Source: Nothopassalora personata
Taxonomy: Eukaryota > Ascomycota > Dothideomycetes > Mycosphaerellales > Mycosphaerellaceae
DNA length: 64,000 nt
Reading direction: 5' to 3'
NCBI GenBank assembly: GCA_033816765.1
Contig: CM066287.1
Location: 4,526,001 to 4,590,000 of the forward strand
Position 1 is the first letter of the stretch; each line of letters starts with the position of its first letter. The position numbers and the translations under genes are program-made. Shown in pieces: positions 1 to 12,679 of the stretch. The notes under the pieces were generated by a model. The model did not search any database. It saw nothing but the letters and a program-made list of their open reading frames with translations, and was not told the origin of the DNA.

Positions 1-882
1 TTACAGTGCTCAGATCAGAGCGCCTCTGTAGTTCAGGCTTTCGCCGCTTGCCGGTGTACCATTTCTCAGCTGGATTGCCGTGTCGTTTGCCGCGTACCTT
101 GACAGGTGTGAAGACAGAATCGTTGGACGATACCATATGCAGTACGCAGAGTTGTGTGCCAATTTTGGCGCTTTGGTGAGACTCGGTCTAAGTGGCGTAC
201 CTAGCACGACGTCCAAGTCAGTTGATGCCGTAGATGGGTGTCGATGGGAAGTTTATTCATTAAGATGTCCTCAGTGATCTTGGTGTAAAAAGCGATCATC
301 CCACGTGGGTCAATTACTATCTAGTGCGTAGTGTTCTAATCATAGGGAAGGGAGGAAGGAAAGCGACGTCGCGTACCTTGATCATGCACCTTCAACCCGC
401 TGGTGTACACTGTCGCTGAGAGCAATTCAAATCTGTCTGCAGGATATGTTAGCACGTGCCCCTGAAATACATGCCTCCAAAAAGATGCTGAAGTGATATA
501 CTATCATAATATGTAAGATATGGAATATCAGATTGACCGCCCAGTCTTGAGAAACAGGCGTGTAACTCCCGGTACGGACATCAATCGCAAATTGGTGTAA
601 TCCTGTAAAAGTGTATGAGTGAGGAGGTCAAGACTTACCTCGATTGCGGCGATTTGGCACGGTTTTGCCTGTGGTTGCACCATGTTGTCCGCGCGATGAG
701 AAGTGTTGCTGAGAGGAGAAAGAATTGCGCGAAGAAGTTTCGTGAGGCAGGTACGGAACTAGCGCCGGGCGGACCCCGCCAAGACCGAGACTGCACTTCT
801 TTGGAATTCGTCAAGGACGACCAACTGGCGAAGAAGCCAGCGTCGACGACAATCCTAGCGACAAACACCCAACACCGACACA
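1..882. other. Left-edge intergenic DNA, no gene supported
   Basis: Six-frame reading gives only short frames without recognisable domains or splice-linked continuations. The last part is the promoter and leader of the ribosomal protein gene that starts at 883. I see no RNA gene and no repeat here. A 3' end of a gene lying further left cannot be excluded. Confidence 0.4.
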
Positions 883-1478
883 ATGGGCGACGCAGAGGTA
901 ACCGCAAGCAGCTGGAGATTGGTCGAGCAAGGCCGCATTGCCTTCTTCGCCAAGGGTCCTTACATCAACCGAGTCGCCGCCATCGTCCAGATCATCGACC
1001 ACAAGCGCGTATGTGACCACCAGGCACCCCCACAAGAGTTGAATGCGTGAAGACTTTGGGCACAATGGACTTACATGTTAACAGGTCCTTGTCGAGGGTC
1101 CATCCGATGAGCCAAAGCTCGCCGTTCCACGTCACGCCGCCGCACTCAAGGACCTCTCGCTCACCGGTATCGTGATCGAGAAGCTCCCACTCGCAGCTGG
1201 CTCAGGCGCTCTCAAGAAGCGATGGGTAGAGGCAAAGATCGATGAGAAGTGGACGAACAGCGGCTACGCCAAGAGGCTGCAGAAGGAGGCTCGGAGAAAG
1301 CAACTGAACGACTTTGAGCGCTTCAAGGTTATGCGATTGAGAAAGCAGGTGCGTACACTGTCTACAGAATCTGCTCATGGCCAGACTCTGCCAGAAAATG
1401 AGTAGATTGGGGCGGAAAGCTAACACATGGAAGGCCCGCTTCGAGGTCCGCAAGGCCATTGCTTCAGCTAAGGCATAA
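883..1478 (+). CDS. RPL14: 60S ribosomal protein L14 (eL14)
   Basis: Structural protein of the large cytosolic ribosomal subunit. Three exons, 883-1008, 1085-1348 and 1434-1478, give a 144-residue protein, the usual fungal length. The first intron opens with GTATGT and ends TTAACAG; the second opens GTGCGT and ends GGAAG. Both fall at codon boundaries. The N-terminus (MGDAEVTASSWRLVEQGR) leads into the KOW-like segment with GPYINRVAAIVQIIDHKR and VLVEGPSDEP. The C-terminal half is the basic helical region with KRWVEAKIDEKWTNSGYAK and LNDFERFKVMRLRKQ. The start is the first ATG in an ACACA context. Family assignment rests on recognised sequence; splice sites are read directly. Confidence 0.95.
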
Positions 1479-1905
1479 GCTGGTGTGAAGATGCCACATA
1501 CACAAATGCATCACAATAAGCTGGTGCATCTCCGACGTCTCACAGCTTCCAAGATGGACTCAGGGCGATCATCAGGCGAAAGGTCAGGCGAAATGAGGGA
1601 TGAAATGGCTGTCTTAGGCTTTTGATAGCGCTTCAATGCATGGCCGTTTTGCGGCTCTCGAATGTGACTGCTGTGCAACTCCTGCACTCTTTCGTATCTT
1701 CCAAACGTGCAAGTGACGCTGCATCTCTGCCCGTCCATGCTGTCATCTCCATCTCATGTCTTGCGGGCCCACCCGCATCTTCCAATTATGTGGGCAGCTT
1801 GGCTTGGCGTGTGAACTTCTTGGGAGCAAGCCCTCACCTCATCAGCTACACTAAAGCAGCAGGAGGAAGTCGAATCAACCACGCTGATTGCAATTGACTG
1901 CTGAA

Positions 1906-2712
<807 letters not shown>

Positions 2713-3116
2713 TCCGAACCAGTATGCTGGCGTCGACTAAAGACGTGGATGTGCTGGGGCTTGACAAGCTCCCGAAAGTCCTGTAAATATATTGGACCCA
2801 CTATCTGAGATGTCCTCAAAATGAGAGATGTATCAACGCAGAATGGAGGCATGAGTCGTGCTGCCTGGCGACCGAAGATGAGCAATGAATTCGCTGCGTG
2901 ACGGCTTGAGGCTCAGATCAACTTCTCGTTAGCAATGTAGTGTATTAGAAGCTTGCGTGTCTGCAGGTATTTGCCTTGCGATGTTGACGAAACCATTCGA
3001 CTGCCATTGATACGTCCGTGCGCAGCGGATATTGCCGAAGGAGCTTCTCCAGCATCGGCACCTCACTACGACGACACCCAGCATTCATCTCCACTCGATA
3101 CCATCACATTCTCACA
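2713..3116. other. Intergenic spacer between EGD2 and ATP7
   Basis: About 400 bp holding the EGD2 3' UTR and the ATP7 promoter. No supported frame, RNA gene or repeat. Confidence 0.5.
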
Positions 3117-3919
3117 ATGGCGGCTACGGTATGTACAGAGGCTGTTCAGACTACACCCTTCGCCCAATTGCACGTCCCAGCTGCGCGCAACGCCCACCGG
3201 CAGCGCAGCAAGCCGCTTTTTCTGACGAGTCGAAACTGGCAGCTAACATGGCAATAACAGCGTTCGGCCTCCACGAAGATCGACTGGGCCAACTTGGGCT
3301 CCAAGCTCGGCCTCAGAGGCAGCACTGCTCAGTCTCTCGCCGCCTTCAAGCAGCGCAACGATGTCGCCCGTCGCAAGGTCCAAGTCCTCTCCGAACAGCC
3401 ACAGACCGTCGACTTCGCCCGGTACCGCAGCCTTCTGAAGAACCAGGACATCGTCAACGATCTCGAGAAGCAGTTCACTTCTTTCCAGCCAAAGAAGTAT
3501 GACGTGCAAAGACAGGTGAAGGCTATCGAGGCCTTCGAGGCACAGGCCATCAAGAGCGCCGAGGAGACCAAGGGCAAGGTCGATGCTGAGCTGCAGGACC
3601 TCGAGAAGACACTGAAAAACATCGAGTCTGCTCGTCCATTCGAGGACCTCACCGTGGTAAGTACTGGCAATAGCAGACATTGAAAGCGCAATGCCCACTT
3701 GTGTCAAAAATCACGTGACTAGTATCGGCTAATCTCGGAACAGGATGAGGTCGTTGCTGCGCGTCCAGACATTGACAAGCGCGTTGAACAGCTCGTATCG
3801 AAGGGCCGCTGGCAAGTACCAGGCTACCAGGTAAGTCAAACGAGGAATCAATATCTTTTGATGCACGCAGTTACTGATTCATGCTACAGGAGAAGTTCGG
3901 CAACCTCTCTGTGCTATAA
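3117..3919 (+). CDS. ATP7: Mitochondrial F1Fo ATP synthase subunit d
   Basis: Subunit d of the peripheral stalk of mitochondrial ATP synthase, which holds F1 against Fo. Four exons: 3117-3128 (only MAAT), 3261-3656, 3744-3830 and 3890-3919. All introns are phase 0 with GTATGT, GTAAGT and GTAAGT donors. The product is 174 residues, typical for Atp7. Recognisable segments are [18 protein letters not shown] at the N-terminus, [20 protein letters not shown] and [21 protein letters not shown] long amphipathic helix follows, with [17 protein letters not shown], and then [20 protein letters not shown]. The 12-nt first exon is easy to miss, but its splice restores a plausible start. No classical cleavable presequence is evident, as is usual for this subunit. 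Confidence 0.94.
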
Positions 3920-6399
3920 GCGGACACAGCAGCTACCACTGTTCCATAGAGTCACTGTATATATGAGTACCGAGCTGTCCCGTGAAGATTACTTTCAACT
4001 AGCGCTTTCTGCCTTGCTACATCATCGCCCCTGAGTACCCAACCTGCCCGGAAGAACCTGTCTCATCGTGCGGAGAATTCAGGTGTGGCCGGCGATAGCT
4101 GCATGAGCGAGTTCCAAAGCCCAAGACTGAATCTGATGATCAACATAGGCATACTTAGCCATCACGGAGATGAAGCGGTCTGGCCGCTGAACATCGCCTC
4201 CAAGATGAGAGCTCTAGCTCCAGCATTGAGGTAGTGGATAATTGACGCATGTTGCACAGAATGACCGGAGAGACTGACCAGTGGCTGCCAGGACATGACA
4301 GCACATGCCCGCACAACGTGACACGACCTGCCAGGCGACCACAGCTCGATAGGATGTCCCGATAGCGAGTCCTGATCAAAAGCAGCCGCCGTGGGAGATT
4401 GCAGAACACCGCTCACGCTGCTTCTATGGCAGCGCACGCTCTGTTGTACACTCCGAGGAGACTGCAATAACGACACAGCAGGTTCGCCACAACACGATCG
4501 CCTCCAACTCACTGCACACGGACCGAGAATGCTGCCACTCCCCGAACGAGTAAAGACTCCACTGCAGCTGTTCGACACTGCTCTTTGCATGTATTGCCTC
4601 GATACAACAGGAAGTCCTACCGTACGTAACTAAATCCTTCGCGATGATGAACGCGGAAGCCTTAACAGGCTTGCTGATTGCCAACCTCACCTTTTGCGGC
4701 TCGCTTTGAATCTACACTGCTTGGCCCAATGCAATGACATCTTCACGATGTCACAAAAGCGAAGCGCTAGTCTCCTACAGATGTTCGATAAGCCAGTGTG
4801 AGGTGTAAGTTTTCGCAGGCCTCTTGCGACTTGCTATCAAATGCTTGCAAGCGAAGAAGCTCACGAATCGAACTTCCTGGCGTTGACCGCTTCGCACAAA
4901 CAGTCTTCGACCCGACTGTCGAATCAATCACTAAAAATTCGACAGTTGAGTGCTCCCCTCCTGGGCAGAGCTGGATATCCCAGGACGAGAGTTCTTCGCC
5001 AACGGAGATCTTAACCTCCGCCTAGCCTGTGCAAACACAAGTCGACGGTGTACTGTATCATCACGAGACCAAGCCATTCAGGGATTACTTGGCGGAGCTC
5101 CATGAAGACATTGGTAAGTGCTCTGGCGGGGACCACATCGTGACATCAAACCGAGATCTTCCACCTCCTGTCCGCCTGCACGGGTGACGCTTAACGCAGT
5201 ACGAGGCTCACACGAGCGGGAAAATCTCAACCCTGTCACGGTACCGTTTCTCCGATCTCGCATGTGCGCGTTACCAAAGTAAGCAGGTCCCAAAAGAATG
5301 TGCCACGGTGATCAATGTTCGACTTCTCGTAGTCCTTCGCCAGCACGCGAGTACACCACTTCGAGACAACTTCGGCCCCGACGAGAGATATACAGTACCC
5401 AGCCACCGACTAGATCATGTTCAATGTTAATCTCGGAAGGCCGGTCAGGACTCACCGACGTCGGTGACATCGTGGACCTGAGACGGTAGCGGGCCATCGT
5501 CGTAGCCTTGTGACGTCGACATTAGGCTAATGTGCAAGAGCTATAAAGAACAGCCATGATGTTTGTCTCGGACAGCGCGGCAGCGAGTTTTGCCAGAAGA
5601 TAGTGTGGGCTGGTGGTTGTTAGGTCTCGAGAATGAATGTTTCACCCGCCCGCTGAACCCATGCGGGCGGTCTTGGACAAGGCCCAGGCCCGCCGTCAGC
5701 CGACGAGGATGGCCCGTCCTTGAGCCGAATCGCCAGCATTCCATGCTCTGCATCAGTGCTTAACAGCATCAGAGTTTGCAAAGAAAAAAGGTTCTTGGCC
5801 ACCAGAGCGCTCATCATCACTTGGCTCGCGGATCATGCGCAAGATCAACCTCGATCCCCGAGATCAGTCACAAGGGATGTACTTCCAGTGCTAGCATCAG
5901 GCTTCTGCTTTTCGGCAGCTGAGTTCCATGTATGGGCGTGGATGACTCGCCGTGGACGTAGGATGCCATCTGTCATACTATATGGTTCGGGACACGACTG
6001 CTGTGATTCACGGGGAAGAATGAAAGCTGTTATACAGGCATAATAATAAGACTCGGTGAGACGCATGCCTTGTCAGATTCGTCCATTTCCCCATGACTTT
6101 CATGGTTTACTGACCAAGCAATTGCTCTCGCGTACTATCCACTAGTATACACGCGTGCATTGGCACCAAGACACTTTGGTTGTCGTGCGTTTTCTCGCCG
6201 AACTGCTTCCAGAAGACCCGCGACGCCAGGTCTTGGCCCGTCGCATTAACCCTTGCTAATTAGACGACGCCGTCATCCCATACCCTCGTCGGTAGGATAC
6301 GCCCGACACTCCTCGCTGGTGGTGCATAACGCTGCAAGACGGAACAGGATGACGAAACAGGATATCGCTCATAGGAACCAGGTCCATCTGAACCCGTGG
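3920..6399. other. 2.5 kb without a supportable gene
   Basis: The frames here are all under about 145 codons, overlap on opposite strands and show no motif, signal peptide or splice-compatible partner. I see no tRNA-like B box and no obvious tandem repeat. The part nearest 6400 is the 3' flank of the C2H2 regulator. Confidence 0.45.
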
Positions 6400-7664
6400 T
6401 CAAGAAAGATTGGGGTGGCCGTGCTGGTGGACATGTGCAGAAGGCAGATGACCGGCGCCCATACCGCTGTGACAGCCTCTCTCGTGTCTTTTCATGTTAC
6501 TGCGTACTGAAAAAGCTTTTCCGCACCCTGCGTGAGGGCACTTGAACGGCTTCTCTCCCGTGTGGCTATGAGAGTGTATCTTCAGGCTCGATGGTCGGCT
6601 GAAGGCTTTACTGCACGTAGGGCATATGTATCGATCCTGTGACTGTGCGAATGTCGTTTGTGATGACGGACCGATGTAGTGGTGGTGCTGCCACGGGTTA
6701 CTTGTCGGTAAGTTGTTGCTCGATTGCCCTGAGACTTGGCCAGTGGGAGGAAAGTTGGATGGTAAAGGCCGTTGTTGGTACAGTGCTGGGTTCATGGCAT
6801 ATGCTGATTCCGTCGGAGAGTAATAAGACGGGGCCGATGTTGCTCCTGGAGAGGCCGCATAAGGGGAGCTTGTATATCGAGTATCGTGGTCGGGAGACGC
6901 ATTCGGTTGCGACGGTACCGATTGACGTTTGATCGTTGTCTGCATTTGCATAGTACCCTGACCGTTGGGCTCGAGATTGTTGATTGCTGAGCCAAGATAG
7001 TAAGGCTGGGATGGTAGGCTCGATCCGTTGGGTTGGACGGATGGACTTTGCGATACCTCCTGCGCTGAGTCGGTTCGCATCGCAGGAGGTGGAGGTACAG
7101 CAGGTCCTGGGCTGATAGAAAGCTCGTGGGCGGGTTGAGCGTTACGCGCTCTCGAATCTTCGCTGGGTTGACCAGGCTGTGCCGACTCCCATCGACTTGG
7201 GAATTGCTGTGGCTGTTGTGGTGATGTATGAACTATTGCGGCGGCTGAATGAGTGCATCTGTCAGCTCGAATTCGTAACGGATTGCAGCATTCGACGTAC
7301 AATTTATCTGCGCTGGTCGATCTGCAATTCCAAGCAGGTTTGAGATCGATGGCAGAGACGGTTTGAAACCGTCGTCGGACACTGGGGAGCTAGTCGGCGG
7401 TGATGCCTGTTGTGATGATTGCAAGTACGCCTGTGGACGCGACTGCTGGTGCTGAGGAGCGGTAACGAGCTGTTGTTGCGGTGGTGGCTGTGATTGCTGA
7501 GAGTGTTGTTGAGGAACACCGTAGTTTGCGTACGGATTGATATGCATCGATTGAGCAACGTCCATTTGTGGTTGATGTGGCCGAGCCTGGTACACAGCAT
7601 AGTGCTGTGGATAGCCATGAAAGCTATGGCGGCTTGGATATGCCATCATGCCAACAGTAGCCAT
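6400..7664 (-). CDS. C2H2 zinc-finger transcription factor (FlbC/MtfA-like)
   Basis: Probable sequence-specific DNA-binding regulator in the nucleus. Two exons, 7664-7301 and 7244-6400, are joined over a 56-bp intron (GTACGT..ATTCAG) and give 402 residues. The first half is low complexity, rich in Q, P, S and H, and carries the short motif LPSISNLLGIADRP near residue 110. Two tandem C2H2 fingers occupy about residues 327-380: YICPTCSKAFSRPSSLKIHS, then HTGEKPFKCPHAGCGKAF, ending in a KRHERGCH helix. The HTGEKP linker is canonical. Fungal regulators with two C-terminal fingers of this type include the developmental factors FlbC and MtfA. Which orthologue this is I cannot decide. It lies alone between two long gaps, fitting a gene with extended control regions. 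Confidence 0.85.
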
Positions 7665-10600
7665 GAGATGAAGTCTGTCAAAGGGGTTGTGTAGTGTTGG
7701 ACGGAGGCGGCGTAATGTGCGAACGACTTGACACGGCGACCTTGGCCTGCTTCCAGTTGCAGTTCCCGTGGTTTGAGATGTTGTTGAGGCCCGAGAGGCT
7801 GTCCGAGAGTCGACGAACAGTGGTGGCGAGTTTGAGTACCTGTCGCAAGCGAGATGTAGAGTTAGGTCTGAGGCACAGCAGTCGGTAGTGGCGTAGATTG
7901 GCTTGAGCAGCAGGAGTCAGGACCTTGGAGAGCGGAACGCTACCCTTTGGGAGTGTGCCGCGGGCGAAGGAAGCACCAGAACAATAACCCTGATCGGCGG
8001 CAGTGGGATGACCAACGCATGGGCAATCGGTTCACAACGTCCCGCAGGAAGTTTGGACAACGTGCTTTGTGCCAGGCTAAATGTACTGGTTTGCGGGTGA
8101 ATCCTGGCTGTTAATCTATCGGCATCGGGAGCATCACCATTCGGGGACGTATCGTGGTGTCTGCCAGGGGTCAGTCAGTAGTGGTGGTCGGCGTGTCGGT
8201 CAGCGATGAGGATCGACAGGTGGAAAGTAAGGACTGGCAGTGGGAGTTTAGGCGTCGTGGAGGACCAATTTGGCGATCTCGGCACACACGCTGCAACACA
8301 GACACTGTGACGCGGCGAAGGATGGCCTAGCGGGGTCGTTGGCTGCTGGACCGACTACTGTAGACTGTGCAAGAATCATAATGGACGTCTCGATGCTCCC
8401 GTTGATGGGTGGCGCTGTCATTCATCCACGTGCGTGTATACAGTACAGCGGGCGCCGGTGGGGATGTGGAGGTGGATGTGAGTGCGAGTGTGAGGTGGTT
8501 GGTGGACTCGACGAGCAGGTCCGCTGGCTGAACAGTGAACCCGCAGCCCATCCATGCTCATCTGGCTCCGTGATGACGGCCGGACGGTGATGCATCCCAA
8601 ACCGTCGCGGTCAGTCCCGTTGATACCCTGCTCGGAAGATTCTGTGAGTCGGTAGCACTAACTTAGTGCGTGCTGGCAGGGTCCTTGACTCCCGGTTCAA
8701 GTGGAGTGCGGTGGAGTAGCTGTGTGTGTAGTGGAAGCACAGAAGGGGATCACCTCGCATCATCTTGCTCGCCAGACGCCGTTGCTTACCGTCCGCTGCC
8801 TAGGCTCGCAGCCATGCCGTCTAGTAGATGTAGTACAGCCTAACTCCGGTCAGACACGAGACACTGTCGTCGTCGTCGTCGCCGCCGCAGCGCCACGCCC
8901 CATCCCAATTAATGACGCTACGCTCGACGCACATCCGTATGGCCCCTTCGCCTGCACGAACGGCTTCAAAGCTTCGCCTTTCCGCCGCCTCCTCATGGTC
9001 GCCAGCAGTGCTGCAGGCTTGGGGGAGACGACGATGCAGTCATTGGATCGGCTGCAGGTGCGCCTTGTTGGACTGGGTGCCGCTAATCAGCACGTGGGCC
9101 GTCAAGATCGCGGGCGCTCGTACAGCGGCTCATTATTTCGGCCCGCCACGCCATCTGCACGCGGTGGCGGTGGGCGGACGTGCGCTCAAGGGATGCGTTT
9201 CAGACGGCGCCATGTGCTTCTCGCCGTGTGTCTATCTATCTACCAACCGACCCACGCGACCGGGCAACATTATCGCCGCTGCTAGACGTGCGACACACCA
9301 CTGCATCCTTCTGCTGATGGGCGCGCAGGTGCCTCTTGCTGCGGACAGGTCCACCGAGCAGCGTTCGGCCTGAACGCTAAGCTAGCTGAGCAAGATGTGC
9401 AGTCAGAGCCTTGAGAGGTAGCTTTGCAAGGTTGTGCTTAAGCGACGTTGTGTAGGACCATGCCGTGCCGTGCAGGCGTGCAGGCCTGCAGCACTGTCGA
9501 TCGCCCGAAGCGTGGCAGCAAGGAAAAGCGCCCAGTCAAAGCCTGTCAGGTGGGTACCGCGTGTCACCTGCATGATGGCGCCGTCAATCGCGATCCACCC
9601 TCCATCTGAGTGCCCGCGATGATGCTGGGCGTGCGACAACTTCAGAGAGGGGCTTCTATGTACACAGCGTGATGGGAAAGCTTGTCACATCACCTACACG
9701 AGCCTGTCCAAACAAAGCATCATCAGCGCCTCCGGCTTTGCTTGTGGTACGAGGCACTGTTCTGCCGGTCACGAACCAGCTGTGCTGGCCCAAGTATGTA
9801 CCGTAGAGCTACTGGTCCAGGCGCGATAATATCCGATGAAACGTTTGGTCCTCTGGCACAGATCCGGAGCGCAGCCAGCTGCGACAGCTCCGAGGCCATG
9901 GACATCGCCCCTCCAAAGGAGCAGCGAACGTACTGTACTGTAGAACAAAACATGTGCTCAGGGGGAGTACCACTATTTGCAAGATATCCGCAACGAGCTC
10001 GCATGGCCAGAGATCACCACGGCCGATCCACTCTGCCGGACGATGTCTGCGATCAACAGAGTGCCCGCCGCTCGGGGCTCGGCAGCGCTTTCAAGGGGAG
10101 TAGCGTGTAGATCGGGCGAGTTGCCGCCACCATTCGCCGTTCATCATTCGAGAAACTTGCGTCTATTCCTCCGGAATGTCCTCCGGAGGGAGAATTAAAA
10201 CTTGAGCGATGACTGTCACCTGTCGAGACGCATAATTGACGAAGAGCCCTTCCTCAGCCAAGCACACTGGCGCCAATACTTGACCTCTCAATCCTGCGAC
10301 CCGCAGACGCGAATCACGACCAGGTCAGTGCATGCCATGCACAAAACAAGGTTTGTGGTGACCACCGATCGGCGTCTCGCCTATAAAAATCATCTCAATC
10401 AAGCTAGCGGATCTACCGGCAACGTAGACTTTCACGCGTACTGCACGTGAAGTGCGAGACTGCTCATCCTTCTTTCAACCACAGCTTGCCGCTTCTGAAT
10501 CCATCTCGGTACCAGCGACCTTGCACACGTCTTTCTGGGCAGATGAAATTTAGCACCGCAAAGGCAACACGATGACTATCATTAGCGTCCTATGGCGGAG

Positions 10601-12679
10601 CCAGAAGTCCACTGCTGCAGTGCATCATGGAGACGCTATCTCGAGGCTGTGTAGCCCTGCTAGAGGTATCAACGCCGTGCGAGTGCCCTAGGAAATGGAC
10701 ACAAACGGATGTCTCTATTCGTGGATATCTGTAAATTTTGAACACATAGAATACTCCGAACAATTACCCACGGAGATTAAATGCGAGAGACTCTACGTCA
10801 TCAACAATACACGCGTCTCGCCAAACAAATCTTTAGCGCGGCCGTTGGCTTCCTCCAGATTGTAGACAGGGAACATCGCAAGAAGTAGGATGCAACCCAG
10901 GCTATGTGCGGATAAATCTCACCGACGTTCTCCGTTATGCCCTGGAGTCCTCCCCCATTGTTATGTCACCTCTGATGCGACAGTTCTAGGAGAGCCGTGA
11001 GCCAAGTTTCCGCACACCCTCAGAATCATGGCCCGTCTGATGCATCTCGTTGGCATAGGAGCCGCTGCTTGCGTTACATTTAGCGCTCCGATTTCTACGC
11101 TTCTGGGAGTTCGGAAACAAGCTAGAGCGTGATCCTCGTACGTGCAGAACTTGTGCTCCCGGATCGCAGGGTCACTGGGAAAATGTAGCGACTGTCGGTA
11201 TTTTCCGAATCATGGACCCGCCAAAGATAATCGAACATATCCGCCAGCGAAGCACATAGAGCCGACTAAACCGCAAAATGACTACCGTACTACCCGACCG
11301 ATTGCAAGAGATATGAGGGAGCTGACTCGCTCGTCTCCAATGCTGCGCACAAGGATCACGACAGCCTCTCAGCACTATCAGCCCATTGTCACCTCTCACA
11401 TATCGTGGATGTGTCACCTGGGCACATGGAAGTCGCGTGTATGGTCGCACGACTGACAAGGCCGCCGGATCTGCCGTGCTGAAACGGCTCGTCGGTGCAG
11501 CATACAGTACATGTACCTTTATGTGGATACAATAGATTAACTGCAGGCATTCGCAAGACTAAGCGCTGAGACTCTTATCGGCAGTACTTGGCAGATCGAC
11601 TCGTCTATACCGGGCAGGCAGTTCTGTTGAGGGCGGTACGGCTCCACTGCTCGTCGGTTGATTGCGCTGAGCCCCAGGTGACCTCGTTCTGAGGAGCAGA
11701 AATCTCAACGAGCGAGTTGCGAGCGGGAAGATTGGCAAGATAGACAAACGTACAGCAGGCTGGTTGGCTGCGATTATCACTCTACATGTGCCTCAGCAAT
11801 CAAGGCGACCCGTGTCCCATCGAGAGAATACATACACTTCTTGCCAGAACTGAGAGTAGCGGACCAACTGTGCTCATAAAGCCCACGCTTGAACGTCGTA
11901 CTTCAGGGGCTTACTTTGTCCATACCACACCTGTGATACCGCCTTGACTCTCCATCCATGCCGCTTCAACTACACCACGAGCAGAGCTGAATCTGATTGA
12001 TGAATGCATCTGGCAAACCTGTAAGGTATCCTGTCCAAACCATGCGGGCCAGACGCGTGCGCGATATCGGAGGTGCAATTATGACCTGCTGCCAGTGATT
12101 GGTGCGAATGTCGTTGCGTTGCGTTCCTCCTGCTCTGGGACAAACCCACCGGGACGTTGTAAGGCCTCTGGGACCACCCTAGACGCTTTGAGAGGATAGT
12201 TAGTCTGCGCTGGATCGCCTAATGTCCAAAAATCGCGGATATTCAAAGGTATTCGAGGACGGAGAACCTGTCGAACCACGCCCTTAAAGTAATCGCAACA
12301 CCTTATAATTTGGCTCGATACGTTGCGTAGCCGTAACAGTCTCTTATACAAGATTTGAAGTCTGATCTTTGCGATTAGCGGATAGTTGTCGTGTAGTGTT
12401 GACGACTCGTAGCTCGAACGACCCCTACAATTAGGTTCAGGCAGTTTTGACCTCAAGAAGAAAGGTGTGCGGACCTTCGTCCTGGGGACATCAAATCTCG
12501 GGTCTGAGATACGCTGTTCCCCCAGGCTCACGGAAACGCTGTGCTGTCAAGTGCCTCTCAGGATTGACCACGTCCTGAGCAGCTTCACGGCTCCTGACCA
12601 GACATCAATACATTGACAATCATCACGGTCCTCTGCAGGCTCCATTTGGAACTGGCTGGAGCAAGGTCCGCCGCGTGTC
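7665..12679. other. 5 kb gene-sparse region
   Basis: The first part is presumably promoter and leader of the C2H2 gene reading leftward from 7664. Frames such as 8912-9373 (+) and 12079-12531 (-) have no recognisable family, no splice partner and odd composition, so I do not call them genes. The stretch of about 10.5-12.6 kb looks more TA-rich than its surroundings by eye and might be old repeat DNA, but I found no internal repeat pair there. Confidence 0.4.

Noticed and set aside
8701..9373. Overlapping 153-194-codon frames
   Set aside because: Two frames of the same strand are open together and neither shows protein-like composition or homology.
12079..12531. 150-codon minus-strand frame
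   Set aside because: No recognised domain, no splice partner, lies in gene-poor TA-leaning DNA.
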